Positions 50,785-58,892 of a stretch of 64,000 nucleotides of DNA are shown piece after piece. Source of the stretch: Mycobacterium cookii (GTDB taxonomy: Bacteria; Actinomycetota; Actinomycetes; Mycobacteriales; Mycobacteriaceae). The DNA lies in contig NZ_AP022569.1 of assembly GCF_010727945.1 (NCBI RefSeq), forward strand, positions 3,224,001-3,288,000. Direction: 5' to 3'. The position numbers and the translations under genes were made by a program. The notes beneath the pieces were generated by a model. That model was not told the origin of the DNA. It saw only the letters and a list, made by a program, of their open reading frames with translations, and searched no databases. Position 1 is the first letter of the stretch; each line of letters starts with the position of its first letter.

Positions 50785-52343
50785 CGACCCGCGTCGGCCA
50801 GCGCCGCCTGTGCGGCGTTGTAGCCGGGGATGAACGTGATGCCCGGGCCGCCATGACATCCGGTGCTGGCCAGATACAACCCGTCCACCGGGAGAGGTTG
50901 TCCAAGAAAGCCTTTGGGACCGGGCCGGTTCGGGCCGACCTGATTCGCGTGGAACAGGCCGTGGCAGTAGTCGCCGCCGGGCGCGCCGAACATCACGCCC
51001 ATGTGCTTGGGCGTGAAGGTGGTGTGCCTGCTGATGCTGCGTTCGAAGTTCGGCGCCAGCCGGGTGATCTTGTCGATCACCCGCTGGCCCATCTCGACCT
51101 TCGCCGCGCCGTAATCGACGTCGCCTTCGATCGGAAACCACAGTGCGAACGCCGATGCGGCGTGCTTACCGGCAGGCGCCAGGTCGGGATCGTTCTGCGA
51201 GGGCACCTGGAACACGACGGTCGGGTCGGCGGGCACGATTCCGCGCCGGCAGTCCTCCCACTGCTGTTGCACGTCTTCCGGCGTGCTGAAGATGCCGATC
51301 GACGCCTGCATGCTCGGGTCGTTGAGGGCCTCGTAGGGCGCGCCGAACTGCGGCGCTTCGTCGAGTGCGAAGTGCATCTGGATGTAGCTGCCGCGGTGGT
51401 CGATCCGCGCGTAACGTTCGCGGATGTCGGCGGTCAGCGCCGCCGGGTCGACCAGCTCGTTGACGGTCAGGTCGGGCGCGATCGCCGAGATGACGATCGG
51501 CGCGGCGATCGTCTCGCCCGCCTCGGTGCGCACGCCGCTCACCCGGCCGTCGGCGACCAGGATTTCGGTCACCTTGGTGCGCAACCGGACCTCGCCGCCC
51601 TCGCGCTCGAGCGTCTCGGCCAGATGTGCCGTCAGCGCGCCGATGCCGCCGCGCAGCTTCTTCATCTGGATGAAGTCCCCGTCGGGCACGCCGAGTCCGA
51701 ACGCCAGCGCCGCCGCGCTGCCCGGGGTGGCCGGCCCGCGGTAGAGGGTGTTGACGGCTAGTACCGTCATCGAACCGCGCAGCGCGCCGTGCTTCTCCCG
51801 GTCGGGCAGGTAACGATCCAACACGTCGGTGACCGATCCGAACAGCATGTCGTCGATCGCCGAGCGCTCGAATTCGTTTGTCGCGCAGGCATACATCTCA
51901 TCCAGCGTCTTGGGCGGCGCACCGGCGTCGAATCGGCCCAGCGCCCGCGTCGGCGCCTGCGCCCAGGCCATCAGCCCGGCCATGCCGTTGACGGCGTCGG
52001 CGCCGTGTACCTCGTTGAGATGAGTGAACAGCTTGATCGGGTCGCTGTACTGGACCATCGGGTCATCGCCGACACCGCGCAGCGCGACCGACATCACCTC
52101 CAGGTCGATGGCCGGCAGGGTGTCCAGCCCCAGTTCCTCGCGGACCACCGGTGCGGTCGGGAACTGCACCGAGCCGGCGATCTCGAACTGATACCCGTCG
52201 AAAAGCTCGACGGTGGAGGCCATTCCACCGGCGTAGAGCTTGGATTCCAGGCACAGCGTGCGCAGTCCCGCCTTCTGCAGCAGCACCGCGGCGGCCAGCC
52301 CGTTGTGTCCGGCACCGATCACGATCGCGTCATAGTCGGTCAT
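50781..52343 (-). CDS. Phytoene-desaturase-like FAD oxidoreductase (Rv3829c)
   Basis: A 520-residue flavoprotein of the CrtI/PYROXD2 type. The FAD motif GAGHNGLAAA is at residues 10-19 and a CrtI-like GGxGALTAHLAE segment is present. The C-terminal ATGCHGGPGITFIPGYNAAQAAL closes the FAD site. The substrate is unknown; no carotenoid genes are nearby. ATG 52343 has the ribosome site gggagc and gives MTDYDAIVIGAGHNG; a start at 52409 lacks support and would lie within the operator. A palindromic operator 58-77 bases upstream matches that of the adjacent tetR gene, so it is probably repressed by that TetR protein. Confidence 0.9.
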   Translation of the reverse strand: MTDYDAIVIGAGHNGLAAAVLLQKAGLRTLCLESKLYAGGMASTVELFDGYQFEIAGSVQFPTAPVVREELGLDTLPAIDLEVMSVALRGVGDDPMVQYSDPIKLFTHLNEVHGADAVNGMAGLMAWAQAPTRALGRFDAGAPPKTLDEMYACATNEFERSAIDDMLFGSVTDVLDRYLPDREKHGALRGSMTVLAVNTLYRGPATPGSAAALAFGLGVPDGDFIQMKKLRGGIGALTAHLAETLEREGGEVRLRTKVTEILVADGRVSGVRTEAGETIAAPIVISAIAPDLTVNELVDPAALTADIRERYARIDHRGSYIQMHFALDEAPQFGAPYEALNDPSMQASIGIFSTPEDVQQQWEDCRRGIVPADPTVVFQVPSQNDPDLAPAGKHAASAFALWFPIEGDVDYGAAKVEMGQRVIDKITRLAPNFERSISRHTTFTPKHMGVMFGAPGGDYCHGLFHANQVGPNRPGPKGFLGQPLPVDGLYLASTGCHGGPGITFIPGYNAAQAALADAGR

Positions 52344-52400
52344 CTGCTCCCACCTCTCCAGCCTGCCGCTCTGCCTGCGCAGGCTGGCACGGTTGGCCTG

Positions 52401-52420
52401 TTTTGTCAATTATGACGAAA
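52401..52420. promoter_or_regulatory. TetR operator copy A (upstream of the FAD oxidoreductase)
   Basis: ttttgtcaattatgacgaaa is a near-perfect palindrome with half-sites GTCA and TGAC spaced four bases and T/A-rich wings. It overlaps the last codons of tetR (stop at 52410-52412) and lies 58 bases before the oxidoreductase ATG. Its reverse complement differs from copy B at one spacer base. Confidence 0.8.
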
Positions 52421-53033
52421 CTTGGTCTACCCATGCGTCAGTGATGCCGGCTCGCAGCGACTCCAACGCGACGTGACAGACCCGCGCCAACGCGCTCAGC
52501 GATCGATCCGCGCCGAGCATCCAGACCTCCATCGCGCCGAATACCGCGGCCGCGATGCAGCGCGCCGTCACCGCGAACCGCACCCGGTCATCCGCCGACG
52601 GGTCGACCGTACAGCTACGGCGCTGCATCAGGGCCTGGATAGCATCGGCGAAATCTGCCTGCACGTCCCGGATATGCCGGACGATACGGCCGGGATCGAG
52701 TTCGTCGTCGCGCAGCGCGGCGATCTTGGCAACGGCGTCAACGTCATACGGAAAAGCGAAGATCGCGGCCTGCACCGAGTCGATGATCGATTCGGTGACC
52801 GGCCTGTCATTCAGCGCGGTTCGAAACCAATGCAGTCCGGTGTAGTCGGCGAACAGCAGGTCGTGTTTCGAGGAGAAGTGCCGATAGAAAGTCCGCAACG
52901 AGACTCCGGCATCGCCGGCGATCTGCTCGGCGGAGGTGTCTTCGACCCCCTGGGCCAGAAAGCGGACCATTGCCGCCTGGCGCAGTGCCTCACGCGTGCG
53001 CTCGCTGCGCGCTGTCTGGGCCGGCCGGATCAT
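52410..53033 (-). CDS. TetR-family transcriptional regulator (Rv3830c)
   Basis: 207 residues. The N-terminal TetR helix-turn-helix is at about residues 10-57 (RTREALRQAAMVRFLAQGVEDTSAEQIAGDAGVSLRTFYRHFSSK..). The C-terminal ligand domain is typical in length and has one Cys-containing segment (RRSCTVDP). Matching palindromes upstream of this gene and of the oxidoreductase gene indicate autoregulation plus repression of both neighbours, including the divergent DUF2834 gene. The inducer is unknown; an oxidoreductase substrate is a natural guess. Confidence 0.9.
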   Translation of the reverse strand: MIRPAQTARSERTREALRQAAMVRFLAQGVEDTSAEQIAGDAGVSLRTFYRHFSSKHDLLFADYTGLHWFRTALNDRPVTESIIDSVQAAIFAFPYDVDAVAKIAALRDDELDPGRIVRHIRDVQADFADAIQALMQRRSCTVDPSADDRVRFAVTARCIAAAVFGAMEVWMLGADRSLSALARVCHVALESLRAGITDAWVDQVSS

Positions 53034-53058
53034 GGGGGTAAGTTACCGCAAAAATACG

Positions 53059-53078
53059 TTTCGTCATTATTGACAAAA
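53059..53078. promoter_or_regulatory. TetR operator copy B (tetR / DUF2834 divergent promoter)
   Basis: tttcgtcattattgacaaaa is a palindrome with the same GTCA-N4-TGAC core as copy A. It lies 26 bases before the tetR ATG and 28 bases before the divergent ATG at 53106, so one bound dimer could silence both genes. Confidence 0.85.
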
Positions 53079-53105
53079 CTTTGGGTGCGGGGCGAGACTG
53101 CGGCG

Positions 53106-53591
53106 ATGGTCTCCCTTCTCACCCACGCCGTCCTCGGCATCGCCGTCATCTCCTGGATCGTCGCGTCGAACCGTCAGGTCTTCTCCAGGGCTGCCGGCGG
53201 GCCGTTGGTCTCGCCGCTGGAAGCTTTGTACTACGTCATCGGCATCGCGTCGGTGGTGCTGGGCTGGTACTTCAATATCCGGTTCGTGCAGGAGTATTCG
53301 CAGGGATCGACCAATCCGCTGTGGGGTCAGCACGGCAGTTGGGCCGAATACATTCGGCTGATGTTCACCAACCCGGCGGCCAGTTCGGCGAGCCAGGATT
53401 ACACGATCGCCAATGTCGTTCTGCTGCCGCTGTTCACGATCGTCGACGGATACCGCCGCGGACTGCGGCGGCCGTGGTTGTACTTCGTCTCCAGCCTGTT
53501 CACCAGCTTCGCGTTCGCGTTCGCCTTCTACTTCGCGACCATCGAGCGGCAACACCGCCGCGCACAGGCACCGGCGACGGTCGACGCTTAG
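53106..53591 (+). CDS. DUF2834 membrane protein (Rv3831 homologue)
   Basis: 161 residues with four hydrophobic segments (first two at about residues 1-17 and 38-60, then around 98-112 and 125-148). The sequence (YYVIGIASVVLGWYFNIRFV; PRRGLRRPWLYFVSSLFTSFAFAFAFYFATIERQ-type end) fits DUF2834 proteins, of unknown function. The ATG at 53106 follows the divergent operator. The stop overlaps that of the convergent GGDEF gene (TTAG at 53588-53591). Likely part of the TetR regulon with the FAD oxidoreductase. Confidence 0.8.
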   Translation: MVSLLTHAVLGIAVISWIVASNRQVFSRAAGGPLVSPLEALYYVIGIASVVLGWYFNIRFVQEYSQGSTNPLWGQHGSWAEYIRLMFTNPAASSASQDYTIANVVLLPLFTIVDGYRRGLRRPWLYFVSSLFTSFAFAFAFYFATIERQHRRAQAPATVDA

Positions 53592-54724
53592 GCGCTGATT
53601 CCGTCGCTGCGGTAACCGGTTTCGCCGTCGGCCAGTCCATCCCGCGGTGCCGGGAGCGGCCAATCATGGTGGCGCGCTTGGTTTCCCCCGCGCCGCTTCG
53701 CGGTGTACATGGCGGCATCGGCGGCCGCGATCAACTCGATGAGCAACGCGTCGCTCTCGTCGGCCGGGTAGGCCGGGCGAATGCCCGCTGTGCCGATGCT
53801 GGCCGTGATACCGAAGGGCAGGGCGGCGATGACGTCGCAGAGTTGCTGGGCCTTGCGGTTCACTTCGTCGGGCTGCCAGATGTCGGCGATCACGAATTCT
53901 TCGCCGCCCGAGCGGCAGATGACCGCACCGTCGTCGTTGGTGTCGCGCAGCGCCCGGGCCACCGAGACCAGAGCGTCGTCGCCGGTGCTGTGCCCGTAAC
54001 TGTCGTTGAGTTGCTTGAAGGAGTCCAGGTCGATCACGCTGATGACGACATGGGCCGACTGCTTGCCGCCCTGCTCGAGGCGCGCTTTGGCTCGCCGGTG
54101 GAAGGCGCGTCGGGTCAGCAGTCCGGTGAGCTGGTCACGTTCGGCGTGTACGGCGTCGGCGCCGAGGACGTGCACGACCACCTGAATGCCGAAGGGCACC
54201 GCCAGGTTGAGCAGGAGCAACAGTGCGTAGGCGGCGGCGGCGGTCACGATCGTGGACTTCTCCGCCATGCGCATGCCTTCAAATGCGCCGATCCCGCTGG
54301 CGACGACGAAGTTGTAGGCCATCAGCGGTGGGGTGTGAAACAGCGCGATGTAGCTGGCCATGGTCGCGAACGTGGTACAGGCCATCATCCCGATCAGCGG
54401 ATCGCTTTGCGACAGCGCGACCAGCGCAATGCTGACGTTGGACAGCAGCGCAAACAGTATTGCCATGTTGCGGGTCGGCCAGCGCAGCGCCCACAACAGC
54501 GCGCCGGCCGAGGCGCCGGCGGCCGCCGCCAGTGTGCATGCCGACGCGATATCGTCGCGGGGTCCGCCGGGGGCCCAGCTCGTCGCGAGTGCGACCACCG
54601 CCAGGCTGCCGGCGATGAAAGAGATGGTGCCGCGGGTCAGGGTGTCCATTCCGCGGGCCGCCAAGTGCGCGCTCAGCCGGTCATAGTGATCGGATTGATG
54701 CCACCACAGACTGAGCCAACCCAT
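53588..54724 (-). CDS. Membrane GGDEF protein (probable diguanylate cyclase)
   Basis: 378 residues. Residues of about 35-200 hold five or six membrane helices, and 205-360 a GGDEF domain (DQLTGLLTRRAF; VISVIDLDSFKQLNDSYGHSTGDDAL). The signature is SGGEEF, an active-type variant, so synthesis of cyclic di-GMP is expected. The RxxD inhibition site five residues before the signature is missing (DDGA), so product feedback is probably lost. ATG 54724 (MGWLSLWWHQSDHYD) was preferred to 54757. A small inverted repeat (gctgat-5-atcagc) lies about 55 bases upstream. M. tuberculosis has no gene here. Confidence 0.85.
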   Translation of the reverse strand: MGWLSLWWHQSDHYDRLSAHLAARGMDTLTRGTISFIAGSLAVVALATSWAPGGPRDDIASACTLAAAAGASAGALLWALRWPTRNMAILFALLSNVSIALVALSQSDPLIGMMACTTFATMASYIALFHTPPLMAYNFVVASGIGAFEGMRMAEKSTIVTAAAAYALLLLLNLAVPFGIQVVVHVLGADAVHAERDQLTGLLTRRAFHRRAKARLEQGGKQSAHVVISVIDLDSFKQLNDSYGHSTGDDALVSVARALRDTNDDGAVICRSGGEEFVIADIWQPDEVNRKAQQLCDVIAALPFGITASIGTAGIRPAYPADESDALLIELIAAADAAMYTAKRRGGNQARHHDWPLPAPRDGLADGETGYRSDGISA

Positions 54725-54779
54725 CGCGCTCTTACACCTCCGACGCGGTTGCCCCAACCACGTATGCAGGGCTCAGTCA

Positions 54780-54796
54780 GCTGATGATAGATCAGC
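54780..54796. promoter_or_regulatory. Small inverted repeat upstream of the GGDEF gene
   Basis: The arms gctgat and atcagc are separated by gatag, 56-72 bases upstream of the minus-strand ATG at 54724. It could be an operator of the GGDEF gene; it also lies about 50 bases after the serS stop. Confidence 0.25.
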
Positions 54797-54846
54797 AATA
54801 GAACCAACCTCTTGACTTTGCTGCCCCCGGTGACTGCAAAGCCCGG

Positions 54847-56103
54847 CTATGCCGGCTCGAGTACCTCGGCGCCGACGTATGGGACCAGCGCCGCGGGAAT
54901 GCGCACACTGCCGTCGGGTCGCTGGTGGTTCTCCAGGATGGCCACCAACCAGCGGGTGGTGGCCAGCGTGCCGTTCAGCGTTGCGGCGATCTGCGGCTTG
55001 CCGGCCGGATCCCGGTAGCGGGTGGCCAGCCGACGGGCCTGGAAGGTGGTGCAGTTTGACGTCGAGGTCAGCTCCCGGTAGGCCTGCTGGGTAGGCACCC
55101 ACGCCTCGCAGTCGAACTTGCGGGCCGCCGACGAGCCGAGATCGCCCGCGGCCACGTCGATGACCCGGTAGGGCACCTCGATGCGGGCCAGCATCTCGCG
55201 CTGCCAGCCCAGCAGCCGCTCGTGTTCGGCCTCGGCATCGGCCGGGTCGCAGTAGACGAAAGCCTCGACCTTGTCGAATTGGTGCACCCGGATGATGCCG
55301 CGGGTGTCCTTGCCGTAGCTGCCCGCCTCCCGACGGAAGCACGACGACCAGCCGGCGTAGCGGCGCGGCCCCCCGGACAGGTCCAAAATCTCGTCGGCGT
55401 GATAGCCGGCCAGCGGCACCTCGGAGGTGCCGACCAGGTACAGGTCGTCGGCCTCCACCCGGTAGACCTCGTCGGCGTGCGCGCCGAGGAAGCCGGTCCC
55501 CGACATCACCTCCGGGCGGACCAGTACCGGCGGGATGATCGGCACGAACCCGTTGTCGGCCGCCAGCCGGATTGCCATCTGCAGCAGCCCCAGTTGCAGC
55601 AGCGCACCCTGGCCGGTCAGGAAGTAGAACCGCGAACCCGACACCTTGGCGCCGCGTTCCATGTCGATCAGGCCGAGCGTCTCGCCCAGCTCGAGGTGGT
55701 CTTTGGGGTCGTCGATCGCAGCCGGTTCGCCGACGACGTCGAGCACGGCGTAGTCGTCCTCGCCGCCGGCGGGCACACCGTCGATGATCACGTTCGAGAT
55801 CGCCATGTGCGCGGCGGTGAACGCCGCCTCCGCGTTGGCCTGCTCGGCCTCGGCGCTCTTGACCTGGTCCGCCAGCTCGCGTGCGTGCTGCAGCAACGCG
55901 GGGCGCTCGTCGGGTGATGCCGCGCCGACCTTCTTGCTCGCGGACTTCTGGTCGGCGCGCAGTGAATCTGCCGCCGCGATCGCCTTCCGGCGCGTCGTGT
56001 CTGCGGTCAACAGGGCGTCGACCAGGGACGGGTCTTCGCCTCGGCTTTGCTGTGATTGGCGAACGGCGTCGGGGTTTTCCCGGAGCAATTTCAGGTCGAT
56101 CAC
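54847..56103 (-). CDS. serS: Seryl-tRNA synthetase
   Basis: A 418-residue class II synthetase that charges tRNA-Ser. The N-terminal coiled-coil arm spans residues of about 25-100 ([37 protein letters not shown]). Motif 2 is [21 protein letters not shown] and motif 3 [27 protein letters not shown] is part of the serine site. The GTG start gives [15 protein letters not shown], typical for the family. It is divergent from the Rv3835-like gene, with 93 bases between. Confidence 0.96.
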   Translation of the reverse strand: MIDLKLLRENPDAVRQSQQSRGEDPSLVDALLTADTTRRKAIAAADSLRADQKSASKKVGAASPDERPALLQHARELADQVKSAEAEQANAEAAFTAAHMAISNVIIDGVPAGGEDDYAVLDVVGEPAAIDDPKDHLELGETLGLIDMERGAKVSGSRFYFLTGQGALLQLGLLQMAIRLAADNGFVPIIPPVLVRPEVMSGTGFLGAHADEVYRVEADDLYLVGTSEVPLAGYHADEILDLSGGPRRYAGWSSCFRREAGSYGKDTRGIIRVHQFDKVEAFVYCDPADAEAEHERLLGWQREMLARIEVPYRVIDVAAGDLGSSAARKFDCEAWVPTQQAYRELTSTSNCTTFQARRLATRYRDPAGKPQIAATLNGTLATTRWLVAILENHQRPDGSVRIPAALVPYVGAEVLEPA

Positions 56104-56196
56104 GGGCTAGAACCCTACGCGTGCGGTGTCCACCAGCGATAACCACATGAAGTAACTTGCGCATCAGCTGTCACGGGGTATGCAATCCCTGTCAGA

Positions 56197-57549
56197 ATGG
56201 AGCCGATGTGGCATGAATCCGAGCGGGACGAGCGGCCCACACGCCGGCACCCGCGAGTCGCGTGGCTGAACAGTTTGCAGGGCACCCTGCAAGCTTCGGC
56301 GACCCGTCGCGCGTTGCTGCTGACCGCGCTGGGCGGCCTGCTGATCGCTGGACTCGTCACCGCGCTGCCGATCGGCGGCGGTCCGGGGCGCCTCGCCGGC
56401 TACATCGACCCGGTGCCGCCCACCGGGTCGAAAGGCAACGACGCCTTCGACCGCGCCGCCACCGGCAACTGCCTGATGTGGCCGGATCGGATGCCCGAAG
56501 CCGCCAACATCGTCGACTGCAAAGACGAGCATCGGTTCGAGGTCGCCGAGTCGATCGACATGCGCACGTTCCCGGGTTCGGAATACGGGCCATCGGCCCC
56601 GCCGCCGTCGGCCACCCGCATCGAGCAGATCAGCCAAGAGCAGTGCGAGTCGGCGGTGCGGCGCTACCTGGGCGCCAAGTTCGACCCCAACAGCAAATTC
56701 ATCATCAGCATGTTGTGGTCCGGCGACAAAGCGTGGCGACAGTTCGGCGAGCGACGGATGCTGTGCGGCGTGCAGCTGCCCGGCGCGGGCAACGAACAGA
56801 TCGCCTTCAAGGGCAAAGTTGCCGACGTCGACCAGTCCAAGGTGTGGCCGGACGGCACGTGCCTGGGCATCGACCCGTCGACCAACCAGCCCACCGACAT
56901 TCCCGTCGACTGCGCCGCGCCGCACGCGATGGAGGTCACCGGCACGGTCAACCTGCTCGCCAGGTTCCCCGAGGGATTGCCGCCGGAGCCCGAGCAGGAC
57001 GCCTTCATCAAAGACTCGTGCACCAAACTCACCGACGCCTATCTCATGCCGGTGCAGTTGCGCAGCACGACCTTGACGCTGATCTACAGCACGCTGTCGG
57101 TGCCCAGCTGGTCGGCCGGCAGCCGGCAGGTGGCCTGCAGTATCGGGGCGACGCTGGGCAACGGCGGCTGGGCCACGCTGCTCAACAGCGCCAAGGGGCC
57201 GCTGAAGATCAACGGTCAACCGCCGGTTCCGCCGCCGGACATCCCGCAGGAACGGTTGAACCTGCCGCCGATTCCGCTCGGCCCGACTCCCGGCGGCGGC
57301 GCGGCGTCGACCGGCTCCAACGGCTCGTCCAGCTCGTCGGGTTCGTCGGGCTCGTCGGGATCCTCCAGTTCGTCGAGCGGATCGAGCGGATCGAGCAGCC
57401 AACGGCAGGGCGACCAGCACCTGCCCGGCCAGCAGCCCGCCCCTCCGGCCCAGGCGCCGGCGCCCGAAGCGCCGCCCCCGGCGCCCGAGGCGCCCAACCC
57501 GTTCGCGCCACCCCCGGCCGCGCCGGAACCTCCGCCGCCGGGGCAGTAG
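56197..57549 (+). CDS. Membrane-anchored septum-formation-family protein (Rv3835)
   Basis: 450 residues. The cytoplasmic N-terminus is charged (HESERDERPTRRHPR), with one membrane helix at about residues 39-59. The external domain has paired Cys-containing repeats (GNCLMWPD ... VDCKDEHRFEVAES; GTCLGIDP ... VDCAAPHAMEVTG) of the Septum_form family, then a Gly/Ser tract (SSSSSGSSGSSGSS) and a Pro/Ala-rich tail. This build suggests a wall-spanning protein. ATG 56197 gives MEPMWHESE; ATG 56206 (MWHESERDE) is equally possible. Five bases separate it from the next gene. Confidence 0.85.
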   Translation: MEPMWHESERDERPTRRHPRVAWLNSLQGTLQASATRRALLLTALGGLLIAGLVTALPIGGGPGRLAGYIDPVPPTGSKGNDAFDRAATGNCLMWPDRMPEAANIVDCKDEHRFEVAESIDMRTFPGSEYGPSAPPPSATRIEQISQEQCESAVRRYLGAKFDPNSKFIISMLWSGDKAWRQFGERRMLCGVQLPGAGNEQIAFKGKVADVDQSKVWPDGTCLGIDPSTNQPTDIPVDCAAPHAMEVTGTVNLLARFPEGLPPEPEQDAFIKDSCTKLTDAYLMPVQLRSTTLTLIYSTLSVPSWSAGSRQVACSIGATLGNGGWATLLNSAKGPLKINGQPPVPPPDIPQERLNLPPIPLGPTPGGGAASTGSNGSSSSSGSSGSSGSSSSSSGSSGSSSQRQGDQHLPGQQPAPPAQAPAPEAPPPAPEAPNPFAPPPAAPEPPPPGQ

Positions 57550-57553
57550 CGCC

Positions 57554-57904
57554 ATGGCCGTGCGGATGGATCCGCAACGGTTCGACGAGCTGGTGTCCGA
57601 CGCGCTCGACCTGATCCCGGCAAAGCTCGCCGCGGTGATGGACAACGTGGTGGTGCTGGTCGCCGACCGCGATCCCGACGACGACGAGCTGCTCGGGCTG
57701 TACGAGGGTGTGGCGCTGACCGAACGCGATTCGCACTACGGCGGCTCGCTGCCGGACACCATCACGATCTACCGTGACGCGCTGTTGGACATCTGCGATT
57801 GCGACGAGCAGGTGGTCGAGGAGGTCAAGATCACGGTGATCCACGAGATCGCCCACCACTTCGGCATCGACGACGACCGGTTGCACGAGTTGGGCTGGGC
57901 TTAG
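57554..57904 (+). CDS. Minimal zincin metallopeptidase-family protein (Rv3836)
   Basis: 116 residues with the Zn-binding motif H97-E98-IA-H101-HFGIDDDRLHE, where the last Glu fits the third ligand of short zincins (PF06262 family). Proteolytic activity has been questioned for this family, so enzyme function is not certain. The start ATG lies four bases after the preceding stop, so the two are co-transcribed. A copy of the A-A'-A hairpin element starts at the stop codon. Confidence 0.88.
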   Translation: MAVRMDPQRFDELVSDALDLIPAKLAAVMDNVVVLVADRDPDDDELLGLYEGVALTERDSHYGGSLPDTITIYRDALLDICDCDEQVVEEVKITVIHEIAHHFGIDDDRLHELGWA

Positions 57905-57965
57905 CTCGGCGACGATGCAGAGCGCGCAGCGCGATGAGGAGGAGCGAGCCATCAGACCTAGCTCG
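57904..57965. repeat. A-A'-A hairpin element, copy 2
   Basis: Arm gctcg (57904-57908), conserved gacgatgcag, inner hairpin cgcg-cag-cgcg, conserved tgaggag-gag, complement cgagc (57945-57949), then gctcg again (57961-57965). The core matches copy 1 (21957-22022), but the arms differ and have changed together, which suggests selection for structure. As in copy 1 it starts at a stop codon. Confidence 0.7.
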
Positions 57966-58021
57966 TTCCGCCTGCGGCGCGGCAAACCGAATCTGCCCGC
58001 GCGCGGTGCTATGACTGCGAG

Positions 58022-58222
58022 ATGAACACCCGCTGCCGCGAATGCCTGGCAGGGTTGGAGCACTGTCACGGCGCGGTCATTCGGCACCGGCTGCACCGCT
58101 CGGAATGCACCGACGCGGACTGCCCCGGCCCGGAGCTACTACTGCATGCGTTCGTGTTGGACTGTGACGCGGTCGGCTGTGACTGCGCTCAGGTCGACGC
58201 CCCGGCCGCACGCGCAATCTGA
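58022..58222 (+). CDS. Cys/His-rich 66-residue protein, unknown
   Basis: Start ATG at 58022. Eight Cys and six His in 66 residues (TRCRECLAGLEHCHG; HRLHRSECTDADCPGP; LDCDAVGCDCAQVD) suggest a metal-binding mini-protein, possibly a zinc-ribbon- or treble-clef-like fold with three paired ligand sets. I recall similar mycobacterial hypotheticals but no function. There is no signal peptide. Its stop is one base from that of the convergent phosphoglycerate-mutase-like gene. Confidence 0.65.
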   Translation: MNTRCRECLAGLEHCHGAVIRHRLHRSECTDADCPGPELLLHAFVLDCDAVGCDCAQVDAPAARAI

Positions 58223-58223
58223 C

Positions 58224-58892
58224 TCAGCCCATCGGGTCGGCGACCGACTCGGGCGGCGAAGACGCGTCGAACGGCGGCATCCGAGCCCCCCACTGCTCGC
58301 AGCCCCAACGTCCGCCGGCGGCCGGCGTCAAGATGACGGCCTCGGTGTTGGCGAGGTGGTGTTCGAGCGCGAATGCGCTGTCGAGTTCGGCCAATACGGC
58401 ACCCGTCAACCGGATCGCCGCCCCGTGGCTGACGACGATGATGTCGCTGGTCCAGTTCGCGTCGTCGAGGTAGCGCACTCGCAGCTCATCCAGCACCGGT
58501 AGGTAGCGATCGAGGACCTGGTTGGCGCTTTCCCCGCCGGGCATCGACGCATCCCGGTCCCCCTCCAGCCAGCGCCGGTAGGTTGCCTCGAACTCGTCGA
58601 CCGCCTCTTGGTCGTTGCGGTTTTCCAGATCGCCGACCTGCACCTCGTGGATGCCGGTGACTTCCCGGGCCAGCATGCCGAACTCGGCGCTGACCTCTGC
58701 CGCCGTCTGAGCCGCGCGGGTGGCCACCGAATGCAGCAACAAACCCGGCACCGCCGTCGCATCGCGGGCAAAGGTGCGCGCCTGATTGCGGCCCAACTCG
58801 GTCAGTTCCGCCCCCGGCGGGCGGGTGTCGAGCCGTTTGTCGACGTTGGCGTGGGATTGTCCGTGCCGCATCAACACCAGCCGACCGCTCAT
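58224..58892 (-). CDS. Histidine phosphatase / phosphoglycerate-mutase-like protein (Rv3837c)
   Basis: 222 residues of the histidine phosphatase superfamily. The phospho-His motif is LMRHGQSHAN at about residues 7-16; the second His is in VVSHGAAIR; the third conserved Arg is probably in SVATRAAQTAAEV. Small PGM-like members are usually broad phosphatases rather than glycolytic mutases. ATG 58892 overlaps the pheA stop (ATGA), indicating co-transcription. A start at 59009 would run through pheA and was rejected. Confidence 0.9.
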   Translation of the reverse strand: MSGRLVLMRHGQSHANVDKRLDTRPPGAELTELGRNQARTFARDATAVPGLLLHSVATRAAQTAAEVSAEFGMLAREVTGIHEVQVGDLENRNDQEAVDEFEATYRRWLEGDRDASMPGGESANQVLDRYLPVLDELRVRYLDDANWTSDIIVVSHGAAIRLTGAVLAELDSAFALEHHLANTEAVILTPAAGGRWGCEQWGARMPPFDASSPPESVADPMG

